From Paenibacillus pedocola (lineage in GTDB: Bacteria; Bacillota; Bacilli; Paenibacillales; Paenibacillaceae): a DNA stretch of 64,000 nucleotides. Below, in pieces: positions 8,076-18,404 of the stretch. The stretch is from contig NZ_CP134223.1 in NCBI RefSeq assembly GCF_031599675.1, positions 5,872,501-5,936,500 of the forward strand, in the 5' to 3' direction. The position numbers were made by a program, and so were the translations under genes. The notes under the pieces were generated by a model that saw nothing but the letters and a program-made list of their open reading frames with translations, was not told the origin of the DNA and did not search any database. The first letter of the stretch is position 1. The number at the start of each line of letters is the position of its first letter.

Positions 8076-10595
8076 TTACTTGGCATTCACCAGTTGTCCG
8101 CGTGTGACCCCAAGCTGGTTAGTGGCCTTGAGGCTCTTCCAGACTTGAGTGCCGGAGATTTCACCGCGCAGCGCACGGGTGTAGAGGCTGATGACCTCGG
8201 CCACCTGCTCCGGTGTTTCTTCCAGAAACTCTACCCGGAAAGAATTTACGCCCAGCTCACGGAAATTGTTCAGGTATTCCGCACCGGACTGTTCCACGGC
8301 ATTATAAACAGTGTTGCGGCAGCCTTCGTCTACACGGACAGGATGGGACATACCAATCCGGTCCTGCAGGGAAGCACGGTGCTCTTCACAAGGGCGTCCG
8401 CAGTTCGTGTAGTCGGTGCCTTCGCTCATGAAGGTGCAGTACACACAATGCTCGGTATGGAACATTGGAAGATGCTGATGAATCACAACCTCCATGCGTG
8501 AGGTATCGCTGTGTTCGAGCAGATCAACCATTTGCTGAATATTCAGATCATAGGACGGCGTCACTGTATCTAAGCCGGCGTTCAGGAATAGCTCCACCGC
8601 CTTATGGTTGGCGATATTCAGCGAGAAGTCGCCGATCAGGCGCGGATGCACGGCATCCGGCTGCTCCATACGGCGCTTGAGATAGTAATACAGCGCGCCT
8701 GTATTACGTACCAGCACCGCATCCGGCTCCAGGCGCAGGATGTTGGCGTGGTAGCCGTTCTCGCCCGGCATATGGATGCGCGGCGTGGCCAACGCAATAC
8801 TGGCCCCCGCAGCCCGCACAGCGTCCACCGCTGCCGGGAACTGCTTGATGAACTCGAAGTCGGCGTAAATGCTTCTTACGCCGGCTTCGAGCGCAGCCTG
8901 CACCTGCGGCAGGCTGCGGCACAGCGCGGTGAGCTCCGCCTCACCGCGCGGGCCTGCGGCGCCCCTGCGAAAGGCGTCGCCGTAAACCTCTACCGCCCGT
9001 TTCACGTAGACGGGCGGTTTCGGGCGCTCGCCGGCAAGCAGCTCCACCGCCTGGCGGCGGATGCTGTTCAGCTCGCGCATAGGCACGATCACGTCGCCTT
9101 CCAGCTGCGACTCCAATGCCTCAAGCTGGAACACGGTCCCGCCCAGGCGGCCGAATTGTTCTTCCAGCAGGGCGGCATCCATCGGACGCTTCTGCGCGGT
9201 TTCCAGCAGCAGCTCCGAATCCACGCGGACCGTAACGTTCTTCTGAACGTCGGTCCACCAGGTGGCCAGCGGTTCGCCGACGCGGCCCTCTACCTTTACC
9301 TGAACCGGGAAGACGCGGTACGGCTTCTCGGTTTCGTAAGACTGGCGCAGCGCCTTATCGAGCGCCGGGTCATTGGTCTTCCAGATGCGGTCGCCGACAT
9401 GCAGGCGGCGCAGATCAACGTCATTACGCCCCGGCACGATGTCGATGATCCAGCCTTCACCGGCTTCGCCTTCTAGCTTCACGCCTTTGCGGCGCAGATC
9501 ATAGACACGGCCGCCTTCTTCCTTCTTCGTCGGATCACCGGCATCGAACACAATACCGTCTCCGCGCTTGAGCGGAGCATGAATGCGGCAGACTACACCG
9601 TCACGCAGAATTTGCTCGACCGTCCCCATGTACACACCACGGCTTTTTGGAAAAGTTCCATCTACCAGCTTCTTATTATTCGTCCCTTCCAGGAAGCCAT
9701 GCGTGAAGCCGCGGGAGAAGCTCTGCTGCAGCTCACGGATATCTTCCTTGGAGGTAGGAGACCAGTTCCCGTCAAAATAACGGTCAATCGCTTTACGGTA
9801 TTTGCTCACTACGTTAGCCACATACTCCGGGCTTTTGAGCCGGCCTTCAATTTTGAAGGAGGTTACGCCCGCTTCGATCAGCTCCGGCATCAGGTCAATT
9901 GCGGCCAGATCCTTAGGAGACAGCAGGTAAGTCACATCCCCCATCGGTTTCACTTCTCCGTCCACCATCAGGTCATACGGCAACCGGCAGGCTTGGGCAC
10001 ATTCGCCGCGGTTCGCAGAACGTCCGCCCCACATTTCAGAAGTCAGGCATTGCCCTGAATAAGATACACACAGCGCACCGTGCACGAACACCTCCATCGG
10101 CAGGCGGGCCTGATCCCCGATGGTACGGATTTGCTTCAGATTATTTTCCCGGCCGAGCACTACGCGCTCCATTCCCCAGGGCTTCGTAAACTCCACCGCT
10201 TCCGGCGAAGTAATTGTCATTTGCGTTGAGCCGTGGATCGGGAAATCCGGAGAAATCTCGCGGATCATTTTGACCAGACCCAAGTCCTGCACAATCACCG
10301 CATCCACACCCGCATCCACACAGGCATCGATCAGCTCCTTGGCATCTGCCAACTCATTTTCAAACACCAGTATATTAAACGTCAGAAAGCCCTTCACTCC
10401 ATAACTGTGGAGAAATGCCATAATTTCCGGCAGCTCGTCCATACGGAAGTTGTTGGCTCTCGCCCGCGCATTAAACTTCTCTACGCCAAAAAAGACAGCA
10501 TCTGCCCCGTTCGCCACTGCTGCACGCATACAATCCCAGTCACCGGCCGGAGCCAGCAGCTCCACGTCTTCTCTGCGTATTCCTTGCTCGTTCAT
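8076..10595 (-). CDS. U32 family peptidase-like protein with C-terminal DUF3656-type region (RlhA-like)
   Basis: An 839-residue cytosolic protein. The N-terminal half is a U32 'collagenase-like' domain, with ELLAPAGDWDCMRAAV at residues 12-27 and the cysteine-rich hallmark CSYSGQCLTSE ... RGECAQACRLPY at about 175-205. The C-terminal half includes a further cluster of cysteines (HCVYCTFMSEG and TNCGRPCEEHR). Members with this architecture, such as E. coli RlhA, are now linked to tRNA/rRNA hydroxylation with an iron-sulfur cluster rather than proteolysis. Start ATG at 10595 with GGGAGGA 6 bases upstream. The gene is GC-rich relative to its neighbours, especially around 8.7-9.3 kb. Exact substrate is unknown. 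Confidence 0.85.
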   Translation of the reverse strand: MNEQGIRREDVELLAPAGDWDCMRAAVANGADAVFFGVEKFNARARANNFRMDELPEIMAFLHSYGVKGFLTFNILVFENELADAKELIDACVDAGVDAVIVQDLGLVKMIREISPDFPIHGSTQMTITSPEAVEFTKPWGMERVVLGRENNLKQIRTIGDQARLPMEVFVHGALCVSYSGQCLTSEMWGGRSANRGECAQACRLPYDLMVDGEVKPMGDVTYLLSPKDLAAIDLMPELIEAGVTSFKIEGRLKSPEYVANVVSKYRKAIDRYFDGNWSPTSKEDIRELQQSFSRGFTHGFLEGTNNKKLVDGTFPKSRGVYMGTVEQILRDGVVCRIHAPLKRGDGIVFDAGDPTKKEEGGRVYDLRRKGVKLEGEAGEGWIIDIVPGRNDVDLRRLHVGDRIWKTNDPALDKALRQSYETEKPYRVFPVQVKVEGRVGEPLATWWTDVQKNVTVRVDSELLLETAQKRPMDAALLEEQFGRLGGTVFQLEALESQLEGDVIVPMRELNSIRRQAVELLAGERPKPPVYVKRAVEVYGDAFRRGAAGPRGEAELTALCRSLPQVQAALEAGVRSIYADFEFIKQFPAAVDAVRAAGASIALATPRIHMPGENGYHANILRLEPDAVLVRNTGALYYYLKRRMEQPDAVHPRLIGDFSLNIANHKAVELFLNAGLDTVTPSYDLNIQQMVDLLEHSDTSRMEVVIHQHLPMFHTEHCVYCTFMSEGTDYTNCGRPCEEHRASLQDRIGMSHPVRVDEGCRNTVYNAVEQSGAEYLNNFRELGVNSFRVEFLEETPEQVAEVISLYTRALRGEISGTQVWKSLKATNQLGVTRGQLVNAK

Positions 10596-10750
10596 TTATA
10601 TCCTCCCAAACCGCTATTTAGCGGGTCTTTTCCAAATCTTTAACTTATTAATTGTATCAAATATCACACTTATCCGCCACCAAAATAGAAACACCTGGAT
10701 TTATTTTTTACTCCGAGACATCTTAGCGTATACATGTATTCTTGCCCTGA

Positions 10751-10780
10751 TAGACAAATCAAGAACATAAAGCGTAAAAT
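10751..10780 (+). promoter_or_regulatory. Putative promoter of rfbA-rfbC
   Basis: TAGACA at 10751-10756 (5 of 6 to TTGACA), an 18-base spacer, and TAAAAT at 10775-10780 (5 of 6 to TATAAT). It lies about 80 bases upstream of rfbA. Confidence 0.5.
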
Positions 10781-10859
10781 ATAATTTGAAAAGAATGAAT
10801 ACGAAAAAGATTACACTAGTCCCAAAATTTACATGCAGCAAGGAGAGTCGAAAACGGTT

Positions 10860-11738
10860 ATGAAAGGCATAATTCTTGCGGGAGGAAGCGGCACCCGCCT
10901 TTATCCTCTCACAATGGTGACCAGCAAACAGTTATTGCCGGTCTATGACAAGCCCATGATTTACTATCCTCTGTCCACGCTGATGCTGGCAGGCATCAAA
11001 GAAATTCTAATAATCTCTACTGCTGAGGATACACCCCGTTTTGAAAATTTGCTCGGCGATGGCTCCCAATTCGGAATTTCGCTGCAATACATTATTCAAC
11101 CAAGTCCAGACGGACTTGCGCAAGCTTTTATTTTGGGTGAATCGTTTATTGGGGAAGATTCTGTAGCTATGATTCTTGGAGACAACATTTACTACGGCAA
11201 CGGCATGACCAAGATCCTTAAACAAGCTGCCGGAAAAGAACACGGCGCAACAGTTTTTGGTTACCATGTGCCCGATCCCGAACGCTTCGGTGTGGTGGAA
11301 TTTGACGAAGACGGCAAAGTTCTCAGTGTCGAAGAAAAGCCGGAGAACCCTAAATCCAATTATGCGGTTACTGGCCTGTATTTCTATGACAATCGCGTGG
11401 TTTCTTTAGCTAAGGAAGTGAAGCCGTCACAGCGTGGGGAATTAGAAATCACGTCAATTAATGAAGCCTATTTGAAATTGGGAGAACTGGATGTCGCCCT
11501 GCTCGGACGCGGTTTCACATGGTTGGATACTGGAACACACCAAAGTCTGGTCGACGCAACTAATTTCGTCAGAACAATTGAAGACCATCAAGGCATTAAA
11601 ATTTCAGCCCCTGAAGAAATTGCTTATATCAATGGCTGGATTACAAAAGAACACCTGCTGGAATGCGGACATAAACTGAGTAAGACCGGATACGGTCAAT
11701 ATTTGATTAAGGTAGCTTACGGCAAAATCCAATTTTAA
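10860..11738 (+). CDS. rfbA: Glucose-1-phosphate thymidylyltransferase
   Basis: First step of dTDP-sugar synthesis: glucose-1-phosphate plus dTTP to dTDP-glucose. The N-terminus [18 protein letters not shown] is the classic RmlA nucleotidyltransferase motif, followed by [16 protein letters not shown] and, further on, [10 protein letters not shown] choose the ATG at 10860 (292 residues) because the family starts there. AGGAG lies 14 bases upstream, a rather long spacing. The in-frame ATG at 10833 has no ribosome binding site. The rfbC gene follows after 17 bases. Together they feed dTDP-L-rhamnose or a related deoxysugar into surface glycans. Confidence 0.95.
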   Translation: MKGIILAGGSGTRLYPLTMVTSKQLLPVYDKPMIYYPLSTLMLAGIKEILIISTAEDTPRFENLLGDGSQFGISLQYIIQPSPDGLAQAFILGESFIGEDSVAMILGDNIYYGNGMTKILKQAAGKEHGATVFGYHVPDPERFGVVEFDEDGKVLSVEEKPENPKSNYAVTGLYFYDNRVVSLAKEVKPSQRGELEITSINEAYLKLGELDVALLGRGFTWLDTGTHQSLVDATNFVRTIEDHQGIKISAPEEIAYINGWITKEHLLECGHKLSKTGYGQYLIKVAYGKIQF

Positions 11739-11755
11739 TAACTGAAAGAGTGAAT

Positions 11756-12313
11756 ATGATGAATTTTACCAAAACTAATCTGGAAGGCGTCCTCGTTGTT
11801 GAACCGGCAGTCTTCGGAGATCACCGAGGCTGGTTTATGGAAACCTACAACGAAGCAAAGTTTCAGGACCAAAGTCTTGGCTATAAGTTCGTTCAGGACA
11901 ATCAGTCCTATTCGGCCGTTAAGGGAACTTTGCGCGGACTGCATTTCCAATTAAATCCAAAAGCTCAAACCAAGCTCGTCCGCTGCACACGTGGATCCAT
12001 TTATGATGTGGCGGTAGATATCCGTCAAGGCAGCCCATCTTACGGCAAGTGGTTCGGTATTGAACTAACCGCTGAGAATAAAAAGCAACTACTCATTCCT
12101 AAAGGCTTCGCCCACGGTTTCATAACGCTGACTGAGGACGTGGAAGTTCAATACAAATGCGATGAGCTGTACTCACCAGAATGCGATGGCGGTATTTTGT
12201 GGAATGATCCTGACATCGGTATTGAATGGCCTATTAATGTTACTCCCGTGCTGTCTGCCAAAGATGAGAAAGCCCCTCTACTTAAAGATGTCTCACATAA
12301 TTTCTTTTATTAA
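11756..12313 (+). CDS. rfbC: dTDP-4-dehydrorhamnose 3,5-epimerase
   Basis: Epimerises dTDP-4-keto-6-deoxyglucose at C3 and C5 in the dTDP-rhamnose pathway. Diagnostic segments: DHRGWFMETYNEAKF, QDNQSYSAVKGTLRGLHFQ (catalytic His in RGLHFQ), FGIELTAENKKQLLIPKGFA and HGF. About 185 residues, the usual length. The start is uncertain: GTG 11750, ATG 11756 and ATG 11759 are all in frame. GAAAGAG at 11744-11750 favours an ATG. Co-transcribed with rfbA. The partner genes rfbB and rfbD are not in this window, so the pathway must be completed elsewhere. Confidence 0.93.
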   Translation: MMNFTKTNLEGVLVVEPAVFGDHRGWFMETYNEAKFQDQSLGYKFVQDNQSYSAVKGTLRGLHFQLNPKAQTKLVRCTRGSIYDVAVDIRQGSPSYGKWFGIELTAENKKQLLIPKGFAHGFITLTEDVEVQYKCDELYSPECDGGILWNDPDIGIEWPINVTPVLSAKDEKAPLLKDVSHNFFY

Positions 12314-12768
12314 AAGGTAATATGTTATATTGACCGCGGCGGATTATTCAAGACGACCCCCATCTTCTCAACAGACAGTTTCAGCACAAATAACGACCAA
12401 GGTCGCAAGCGGCCATGGTCGTTATTTGCAATATGTTACTTTTCTTACACGCCCATCAAAACGATTGAAGCACCTTTGCAGCAGCGCCTGTTGAACTCGT
12501 GTTAGATTGGCATCGTTCAGAGTCAGAAGGAGCTTGTAAATCAAGGAATTACAAAAAAAAAAAACGAATATTGCAGAAATGAAGTTTTTGCTCATTTTCG
12601 GTAATTAATTCATCCACCGAATTATCTGGAAGCATTCCCTAAGTTTTTAAGACCCTTCAACACTTTCCTCTTCTAGTCAGATTTTCAAGATCTTTTTATC
12701 TTGGTATAGTGGGCCTCAAATCGTTCAGTTGTTCTCAGCTTAGGTCAAAGGTAAATGTTCATTCCCGG
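12314..12768. other. Intergenic stretch after rfbC
   Basis: No supported gene. It holds a 16-bp-class hairpin (separate entry) shortly after rfbC and a run of about 13 A near 12548-12560. The rest shows no clear structure. Confidence 0.4.
12387..12428 (+). terminator. Strong hairpin after rfbC, possible terminator
   Basis: CAAATAACGACCA at the left pairs perfectly with TGGTCGTTATTTG at the right, with extra GG/CC pairs inside. There is no clean T-run afterwards, so termination is likely but not certain. Confidence 0.55.
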
Positions 12769-12978
12769 TCAGCTTAACCAGTTCATGATCATCGCATAGT
12801 CGGAAACGGCAAATACCAGCAGGCTCACTACACCGAAGGCAATGGCAAATTTGTTCTTCTGGGGAGCACGGAGCAGCCGAAAGACGCCGATCAAGATCAG
12901 GATGGTGAACATAATCATAAAAAGATCGAAGGTATGAAATTTAGACGGTTCTTGCACAGCAGCTTCTGCAAGCAGCAT
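12769..12978 (-). CDS. Small conserved-type membrane protein, DUF2759-like
   Basis: A 69-residue protein with two predicted membrane helices (about residues 18-38 and 45-66) and a basic loop RLLRAPQKNKF between them. The ATG at 12978 is preceded by AGGAGGT with 7 bases spacing, a near-ideal ribosome binding site that argues it is real. Size and layout resemble the DUF2759 family of short Bacillales membrane proteins; function unknown. It stands alone on the minus strand. Confidence 0.7.
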   Translation of the reverse strand: MLLAEAAVQEPSKFHTFDLFMIMFTILILIGVFRLLRAPQKNKFAIAFGVVSLLVFAVSDYAMIMNWLS

Positions 12979-13376
12979 GGCATTACCTCCTCAAAAGTGT
13001 TGTCAAGCAAGTTCCTCTAATCCATATCTCCCTCTATGTTATCGCTACCATTTGCCTGGCGCAATAGGAAATCCACAAAAAATCGGTAAATGTCACAAGA
13101 AATATTTTTCACAGCTGGTTTCTGCCCTCAAAATATGATTAACCTCGTTGACGAATGAAAAAAACAAAGCACACTCGATTTGAAGTCTCGTTGTAGTGTA
13201 ATTGAACTATCAGCAGGATCTAAGCAAGCTATAAAGAATCGTTATATCGTTTGCTACAACTCTCACAGCCTGTTCTTAGCGTGTTATGTTACCATCGAGC
13301 ATAATATCTCAGGAATACTACCGGAATTCATGCAATATCACTGAAGGGGATATCCTGGCAGAGAGGAAGTTATACG
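12979..13376. other. Intergenic region upstream of the sulfite/nitrite reductase
   Basis: About 400 bases between the divergent small membrane protein gene and the reductase. I looked for a T-box, S-box or other leader structure and saw none. No convincing promoter hexamers. Confidence 0.4.
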
Positions 13377-15008
13377 ATGGCTTACGAACCGGTTTGGAGT
13401 GCTGATCCAGAAAAGCTGAGCAAATTTGAATTTGTTAAATTGCAGAAAGACGGGCTGGACATCATCCGCACTATTATTGAAAAGTATGCCCTGGAGGGGT
13501 TTGATTCTATCCCGGCCGAAGAGCTTGATCTTTTTAAGTGGGCAGGGGTTTATCAGCAAAAGCCGCGAGACGGCCATTTCATGATGCGTGTCCGCATCAA
13601 TACCGGCATTATGACCTCGGATCAGGCGAGAGCCATTGCCGAAATCGCCCGATTGTACGGGCGGGGGCTGATTGATGTAACCACCCGGCAGGCCGTCCAG
13701 TTTCACTGGCTGACGGTTGAGAACTTCCCGGACATTTTCCGGAGGCTGGAAGCTGCTTCGCTCTATTCCTATGAAGCCTGCGGGGATTGTCCGCGGACCA
13801 TCGTGGGTAATCCGCTGGCGGGAATCGACAAGGACGAGCTGTTCGATACGACCGCGATCGTGGAGCAGCTGAATGATTTCTTCATGCTGAACCGGGATTT
13901 CTCCAACCTGCCGCGTAAATTCAAGTTGTCCGTCTCCGCCAATTACTATAACAATGGACAAGCTGAGATCAACGATCTGTCATATACCCCGGCTGTCAAA
14001 ATCATAGACGGAAAAGAAACCGCCGGTTTCCATGTGATGGTGGGCGGAGGGCTCTCCGCAAAGCCGCATCTTGCGCAAAAGCTCGATGTATTCGTCAAAC
14101 CGGAAGAAGCGCTTAAGGTCGCAGCCGGTGTTGTGACGCTGTTCCGTGATTACGGCTACCGTGAAAAACGCCATCATTCCCGGCTGAAGTTTCTCGTCGC
14201 TGATTGGGGTGCTGAGAAATTCAAGGAAAAGCTGTTTGAGATTATTGGCGAGTTGCCTTCACGCGGCGAAGACAAAACGCTCGGCTGGCAGGCCGCTTAT
14301 TTCGACGGTGTACATCCGCAGCGCCAGACAGGACTGAGCTATGTCGGGCTGAACGTTCCGGTTGGACGGCTGAACAGCGATGAGCTTATTCAACTAGCAG
14401 ATTTGGCTGACTCCTATGGTGAAAGTAAAATCCGTACAACCATGTCACAAAACATCATTCTCAGCGGCATCCCGGATGACAAGCTCCCCGAGCTTCTACA
14501 GGCACCCGTGCTACAGAGATTGTCCCCGGAGGCCAAAAATTTCATCAGCCGCACCGTATCCTGCACCGGCAATGAATTTTGCAATCTGGCACTCGTGGAA
14601 ACGAAAGAGCGCGCTGTGAGTGTAGCTGAATATCTTGATGAGCGGCTGCAGCTGAAAGAGAAGCTGCGGATTCATTTCATCGGCTGTCCGAACGGCTGCG
14701 GTCAAAAGCATGTTGCCGATATCGGCCTGCAGGGCTCACTGATCAAAACACCGGAAGGTATGGTGGATGCCTTCGACATCGCGATCGGAGGAACCCTAGG
14801 CACTGGCGATCAAGGGCCGGCTGCCCAGTTTACCCGCCCGTTAAAAGGCCGGGTAAAGGGGGAACGGGTGGGTCCCGTCCTGGAGCAGCTGATAACTTAT
14901 TACAGCGAGCAGCGGAGTGAGACGGAGAACTTCCATTCCTTTGTTGAACGTGTTGGCATTCCCGTAATTCAGGAGCAGTTCACTGCGATTTTGGCCGCTG
15001 AGGGTTGA
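13377..15008 (+). CDS. Ferredoxin-type nitrite/sulfite reductase (siroheme and [4Fe-4S])
   Basis: A 543-residue cytosolic reductase. Two ferredoxin-like half-domains are seen, the first with GHFMMRVRINTGIMT near residue 65. The siroheme/4Fe-4S ligands appear as C-x5-C (CTGNEFC, about residue 396) and C-x3-C (CPNGC, about 437), the standard arrangement. It carries out six-electron reduction of sulfite to sulfide or nitrite to ammonia; sequence alone does not separate the two. GAGGAAG lies 8 bases before the ATG. Monocistronic, with a strong terminator after it. No adjacent cysJ-like flavoprotein, so electrons probably come from ferredoxin. Confidence 0.9.
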   Translation: MAYEPVWSADPEKLSKFEFVKLQKDGLDIIRTIIEKYALEGFDSIPAEELDLFKWAGVYQQKPRDGHFMMRVRINTGIMTSDQARAIAEIARLYGRGLIDVTTRQAVQFHWLTVENFPDIFRRLEAASLYSYEACGDCPRTIVGNPLAGIDKDELFDTTAIVEQLNDFFMLNRDFSNLPRKFKLSVSANYYNNGQAEINDLSYTPAVKIIDGKETAGFHVMVGGGLSAKPHLAQKLDVFVKPEEALKVAAGVVTLFRDYGYREKRHHSRLKFLVADWGAEKFKEKLFEIIGELPSRGEDKTLGWQAAYFDGVHPQRQTGLSYVGLNVPVGRLNSDELIQLADLADSYGESKIRTTMSQNIILSGIPDDKLPELLQAPVLQRLSPEAKNFISRTVSCTGNEFCNLALVETKERAVSVAEYLDERLQLKEKLRIHFIGCPNGCGQKHVADIGLQGSLIKTPEGMVDAFDIAIGGTLGTGDQGPAAQFTRPLKGRVKGERVGPVLEQLITYYSEQRSETENFHSFVERVGIPVIQEQFTAILAAEG

Positions 15009-15146
15009 AGTAAGCTGAGTTAAGTTAGAACACTTTAAATAACTCTTATTGGTTCCTGCAAGTTCGACCGTGCATATTAGGACTTGCATGTAGGACCGTA
15101 ATTGTTGGACTAAACATATTGAAATGTACACAAATACAAGCATAAA

Positions 15147-15189
15147 AAGCACGCCGCATGCGGGATGACCGCGTGCGGCGTGCTTTTTT
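15147..15189 (+). terminator. Rho-independent terminator after the reductase
   Basis: A 16-bp GC-rich stem (AGCACGCCGCATGCGG pairing with CCGCGTGCGGCGTGCT) with a GATGA loop and six T. The A-run on the left could also let it stop minus-strand transcripts from uvrA. Confidence 0.9.
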
Positions 15190-15211
15190 GGGATGGCTGG
15201 TTTCTATTAAA

Positions 15212-15341
15212 GGGAATTTCTCCACCTATTTTGGCCTAATCTGGTTCTAGACCGAAGTAGCGGGAAAAAGTCCAACTAGATCTTCTTATACACAGATATC
15301 TAAGGAAGTTTGAGTGATTTAGATGGAGCTTTTCCACCTAA
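15212..15341. repeat. Three spaced copies of a degenerate 17-base motif
   Basis: GGGAATTTCTCCACCTA (15212-15228), GGGAAAAAGTCCAACTA (15262-15278) and TGGAGCTTTTCCACCTA (15324-15340 region) recur about 50 and 61 bases apart, all ending TCCAMCTA. They lie in a 290-base gene-free stretch before the end of uvrA. They probably belong to a dispersed repeat family, but this cannot be shown from one window. Confidence 0.4.
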
Positions 15342-15483
15342 ACCCTCTAAAACCGCGGAAATGAGCAATTTAGTTTGCTTTATTCCAACTACTCACCCTT
15401 CGGCTGGTCAAGATACCTTCACCGTAGAACTTATAATGTTGAGTTGTACTTAACCATTGGCCATACAGTAACAGTATCAGTTA

Positions 15484-18357
15484 CTATACAGTTTCCGTCG
15501 TTTGCAGCTCCATGGCCTCTGTCCGCTCTGTATCGCGGATCAGGATGGGCTTCAAATATCTGCCGGTGTAGGACTCTTCGACGGTAATCAGCTTCTCCGG
15601 GGTTCCGGTTGCCAGTACAGTTCCGCCGCCGCTGCCGCCTTCAGGTCCCATATCAATGATGTAATCTGCGGTTTTGATCACGTCGAGATTATGTTCAATG
15701 ACCAGGACCGATTCACCGGAGTCCACGAGACGATGCAGTACCTCCAGCAGACGGCCGATGTCGTCGACATGCAGCCCTGTGGTCGGTTCATCGAGGATAT
15801 AAAGCGTCTTACCCGTGCTGCGGCGGTATAGCTCGGAAGCCAGCTTCACGCGCTGGGCTTCACCGCCGGATAATGTCGTTCCAGGCTGGCCGATATTGAT
15901 ATACCCAAGACCCACATCCAGCAGTGTCTGCATTTTGCGGTGGATACGCGGAATGTTCTTGAAGAACTCGGTGGCATCCTCTACGGTCATCTCAAGCACA
16001 TCAGCGATGCTCTTACCTTTATATTTAACTTCCAGGGTCTCCCGGTTATAGCGTTTGCCTTTGCACACTTCACAAGGAACATAGACATCCGGCAGGAAAT
16101 GCATTTCAATCTTAATGATTCCGTCTCCACGGCAAGCCTCACAGCGCCCGCCCTTCACGTTGAAGCTGAACCGGCCCTTTTGGAAACCGCGTACCTTGGC
16201 CTCATTGGTTTTGGAGAATAGATCACGGATATCGTCGAACACGCCGGTATAGGTTGCCGGGTTCGAGCGCGGAGTACGGCCAATCGGTGACTGGTCAATC
16301 TCAATGACCTTATCCAGGTTTTCCAGGCCGCGGATTTCCTTGTGCAGACCGGGACGGACCTTTACCGCTCTATTCAACTGCCGGGCTAGACTCTTATAGA
16401 GAATCTCGTTGACCAGGGAGGATTTGCCTGAACCGGATACGCCGGTCACGGCCGTAAAGACACCCAGCGGGATCTTCACATTGACATTCTTCAGGTTGTT
16501 CTCCTTGGCTCCGCGGATCTCGATCCAGCGGTCATCGGTCGGCCGCCGCTTGGAGGTAACCGGAATGAACTTGCGTCCGCTCAAATATTCCCCGGTCAAG
16601 GAGTTCGGATCATTCATAATCTCCTGCGGTGTGCCTTGGGCAATCACGTTCCCGCCATGAATCCCTGCACCCGGGCCTATATCAATAATATAGTCAGCAG
16701 CCATCATCGTATCCTCATCATGTTCAACCACGATCAGGGTATTGCCGAGATCGCGCATATGCGCCAGTGTGGAGATCAGCCGGTCATTGTCCCGTTGATG
16801 CAAGCCGATACTGGGCTCGTCCAAGATGTACAGAACGCCCATTAGACTGGACCCAATCTGGGTAGCAAGCCTAATCCGCTGGGCTTCTCCGCCTGACAGT
16901 GATCCCGCCGCACGGCTGAGCGTCAGATAATTCAGACCCACATTGACCAGGAAGCCAAGCCGGCTGCTGATCTCTTTGAGGATGAGATGGGCAATTGCCG
17001 TCTCTTTCTCATTCAGTACAAGACCCTCAAAAAATTCTTGGCAGTCGCCAATAGAAAGATCCGTCACATCGGCCACATTGCGCTCATTGATCGTAACAGC
17101 GAGAATTTCCTTCTTCAGGCGTTTGCCCTTGCAGACATGACAAGGCTTGGCACTCATGAAGCCTTCGATAAATTCACGGATTCCCTCAGAAGCCGTGTCC
17201 CGGTAGCGCCGTTCCAGATTAGGAATAATTCCTTCAAAGGCAACCAGCGCATCCTTCTTCTGGCCAAAGTCGTTCTCATACCGGAAGCGGATCTTCTCGC
17301 TGCCCGTTCCGTGCAGCAGCTTATTCATCTGTTCAGGTGTCAGCGTGCTTACCGGAACATTCTGCGGAATCTTAAAATGCTCGCAGACCGACTTGAGAAA
17401 CTGCGGATAATAATTAGAGGTGCTGCCGGTCCAGGCCAGAAAAGCACCTTCTTCGATCGATTTCTCCGGGTCAGGAATCAGCAGGTCCGGATCGACAACC
17501 ATATTCATCCCCAGACCATCACATTCCGGGCAGGCCCCGAAAGGACTGTTGAAGGAGAACATCCGCGGGGCCAGCTCCTCAATACTGAAGCCGCACACCG
17601 GGCAGGCAAAATTCGAACTGAACAGCAGCTCCTCCTGGCCGATAATATCCACCAGAATTTGACCGCCGGACAGCTTGAGTGCGGTTTCGAGGGAGTCGGT
17701 CAACCGGGTCTGTACATCGTCCTTAATGACGATACGGTCTACTACAACTTCTATGGTGTGCTTTTTATTTTTCTCGAGCTCAATCTCTTCCGTAACTTCA
17801 CGCAGCTCTCCATCGACACGCACACGAACGAAGCCCTGCTTCGAGATGTCGCTGAACAGGCCTTTATGCTCGCCTTTGCGTCCGGAAATGACCGGTGCCA
17901 GAATCTGCAGCCGGGTCTTCTCGGGAAACTGCATAATCCGGTCAACCATCTGTTCCACGGTCTGCGATGTAATTTCAATCCCGTGATCCGGGCAATGAGG
18001 ATGTCCGATCCGGGCAAACAACAGGCGCAGATAATCGTAAATCTCCGTTACCGTTCCTACCGTCGAGCGCGGGTTACGGCTGGTAGTCTTCTGGTCAATC
18101 GAAATGGCCGGGGACAAGCCATCGATGGAATCAACATCGGGCTTCTCCATCTGACCCAGGAACTGGCGGGCATAAGCCGAGAGGGATTCTACATATCGAC
18201 GCTGTCCCTCGGCATAGATCGTATCGAACGCAAGCGATGATTTGCCGGAGCCGCTAAGTCCCGTCAGCACAACGAAGCGGTCCCGCGGAATCGTTACGTC
18301 AATGTTCTTGAGATTGTGCGCCCTCGCGCCTTTGATTACTATGTTTTCGTTCGCCAA
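15484..18357 (-). CDS. uvrA: Excinuclease ABC subunit A
   Basis: Damage-recognition ATPase of nucleotide excision repair; it loads UvrB onto lesions. 957 residues, full length. Two ABC ATPase modules: Walker [13 protein letters not shown] (about 32-43) and [12 protein letters not shown] (about 640), with signatures [12 protein letters not shown] and [12 protein letters not shown]. Zinc-binding cysteine pairs are visible (CPVCGF ... [16 protein letters not shown] ... CEVCKGKR). It lies downstream of uvrB on the same strand, but 365 bases separate them and that gap contains repeats, so co-transcription is not assured. Confidence 0.98.
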   Translation of the reverse strand: MANENIVIKGARAHNLKNIDVTIPRDRFVVLTGLSGSGKSSLAFDTIYAEGQRRYVESLSAYARQFLGQMEKPDVDSIDGLSPAISIDQKTTSRNPRSTVGTVTEIYDYLRLLFARIGHPHCPDHGIEITSQTVEQMVDRIMQFPEKTRLQILAPVISGRKGEHKGLFSDISKQGFVRVRVDGELREVTEEIELEKNKKHTIEVVVDRIVIKDDVQTRLTDSLETALKLSGGQILVDIIGQEELLFSSNFACPVCGFSIEELAPRMFSFNSPFGACPECDGLGMNMVVDPDLLIPDPEKSIEEGAFLAWTGSTSNYYPQFLKSVCEHFKIPQNVPVSTLTPEQMNKLLHGTGSEKIRFRYENDFGQKKDALVAFEGIIPNLERRYRDTASEGIREFIEGFMSAKPCHVCKGKRLKKEILAVTINERNVADVTDLSIGDCQEFFEGLVLNEKETAIAHLILKEISSRLGFLVNVGLNYLTLSRAAGSLSGGEAQRIRLATQIGSSLMGVLYILDEPSIGLHQRDNDRLISTLAHMRDLGNTLIVVEHDEDTMMAADYIIDIGPGAGIHGGNVIAQGTPQEIMNDPNSLTGEYLSGRKFIPVTSKRRPTDDRWIEIRGAKENNLKNVNVKIPLGVFTAVTGVSGSGKSSLVNEILYKSLARQLNRAVKVRPGLHKEIRGLENLDKVIEIDQSPIGRTPRSNPATYTGVFDDIRDLFSKTNEAKVRGFQKGRFSFNVKGGRCEACRGDGIIKIEMHFLPDVYVPCEVCKGKRYNRETLEVKYKGKSIADVLEMTVEDATEFFKNIPRIHRKMQTLLDVGLGYINIGQPGTTLSGGEAQRVKLASELYRRSTGKTLYILDEPTTGLHVDDIGRLLEVLHRLVDSGESVLVIEHNLDVIKTADYIIDMGPEGGSGGGTVLATGTPEKLITVEESYTGRYLKPILIRDTERTEAMELQTTETV

Positions 18358-18404
18358 CGGTAAAACCTCCTAATTGAAATACTTAAAGAAATTTTTATAA
18401 AAAA

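Noticed and set aside
8604-9476. 290-codon plus-strand open frame opposite the U32 gene
   Set aside because: Lies in the GC-rich part of that gene, is rich in Arg, His and Gln, and shows no motif. Shadow frame.
12548-12560. Run of about 13 A as a slippage or transposition mark
   Set aside because: No flanking duplications or inverted ends; treated as a simple homopolymer.
13140-13376. Riboswitch or T-box leader upstream of the sulfite/nitrite reductase
   Set aside because: No conserved S-box or T-box core and no terminator/antiterminator pair before the start codon.
16987-18240. 417-codon plus-strand open frame antisense to uvrA
   Set aside because: Fully inside uvrA; the translation is basic and unlike a folded family, with no ribosome binding site. 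It follows from codon bias on the opposite strand.
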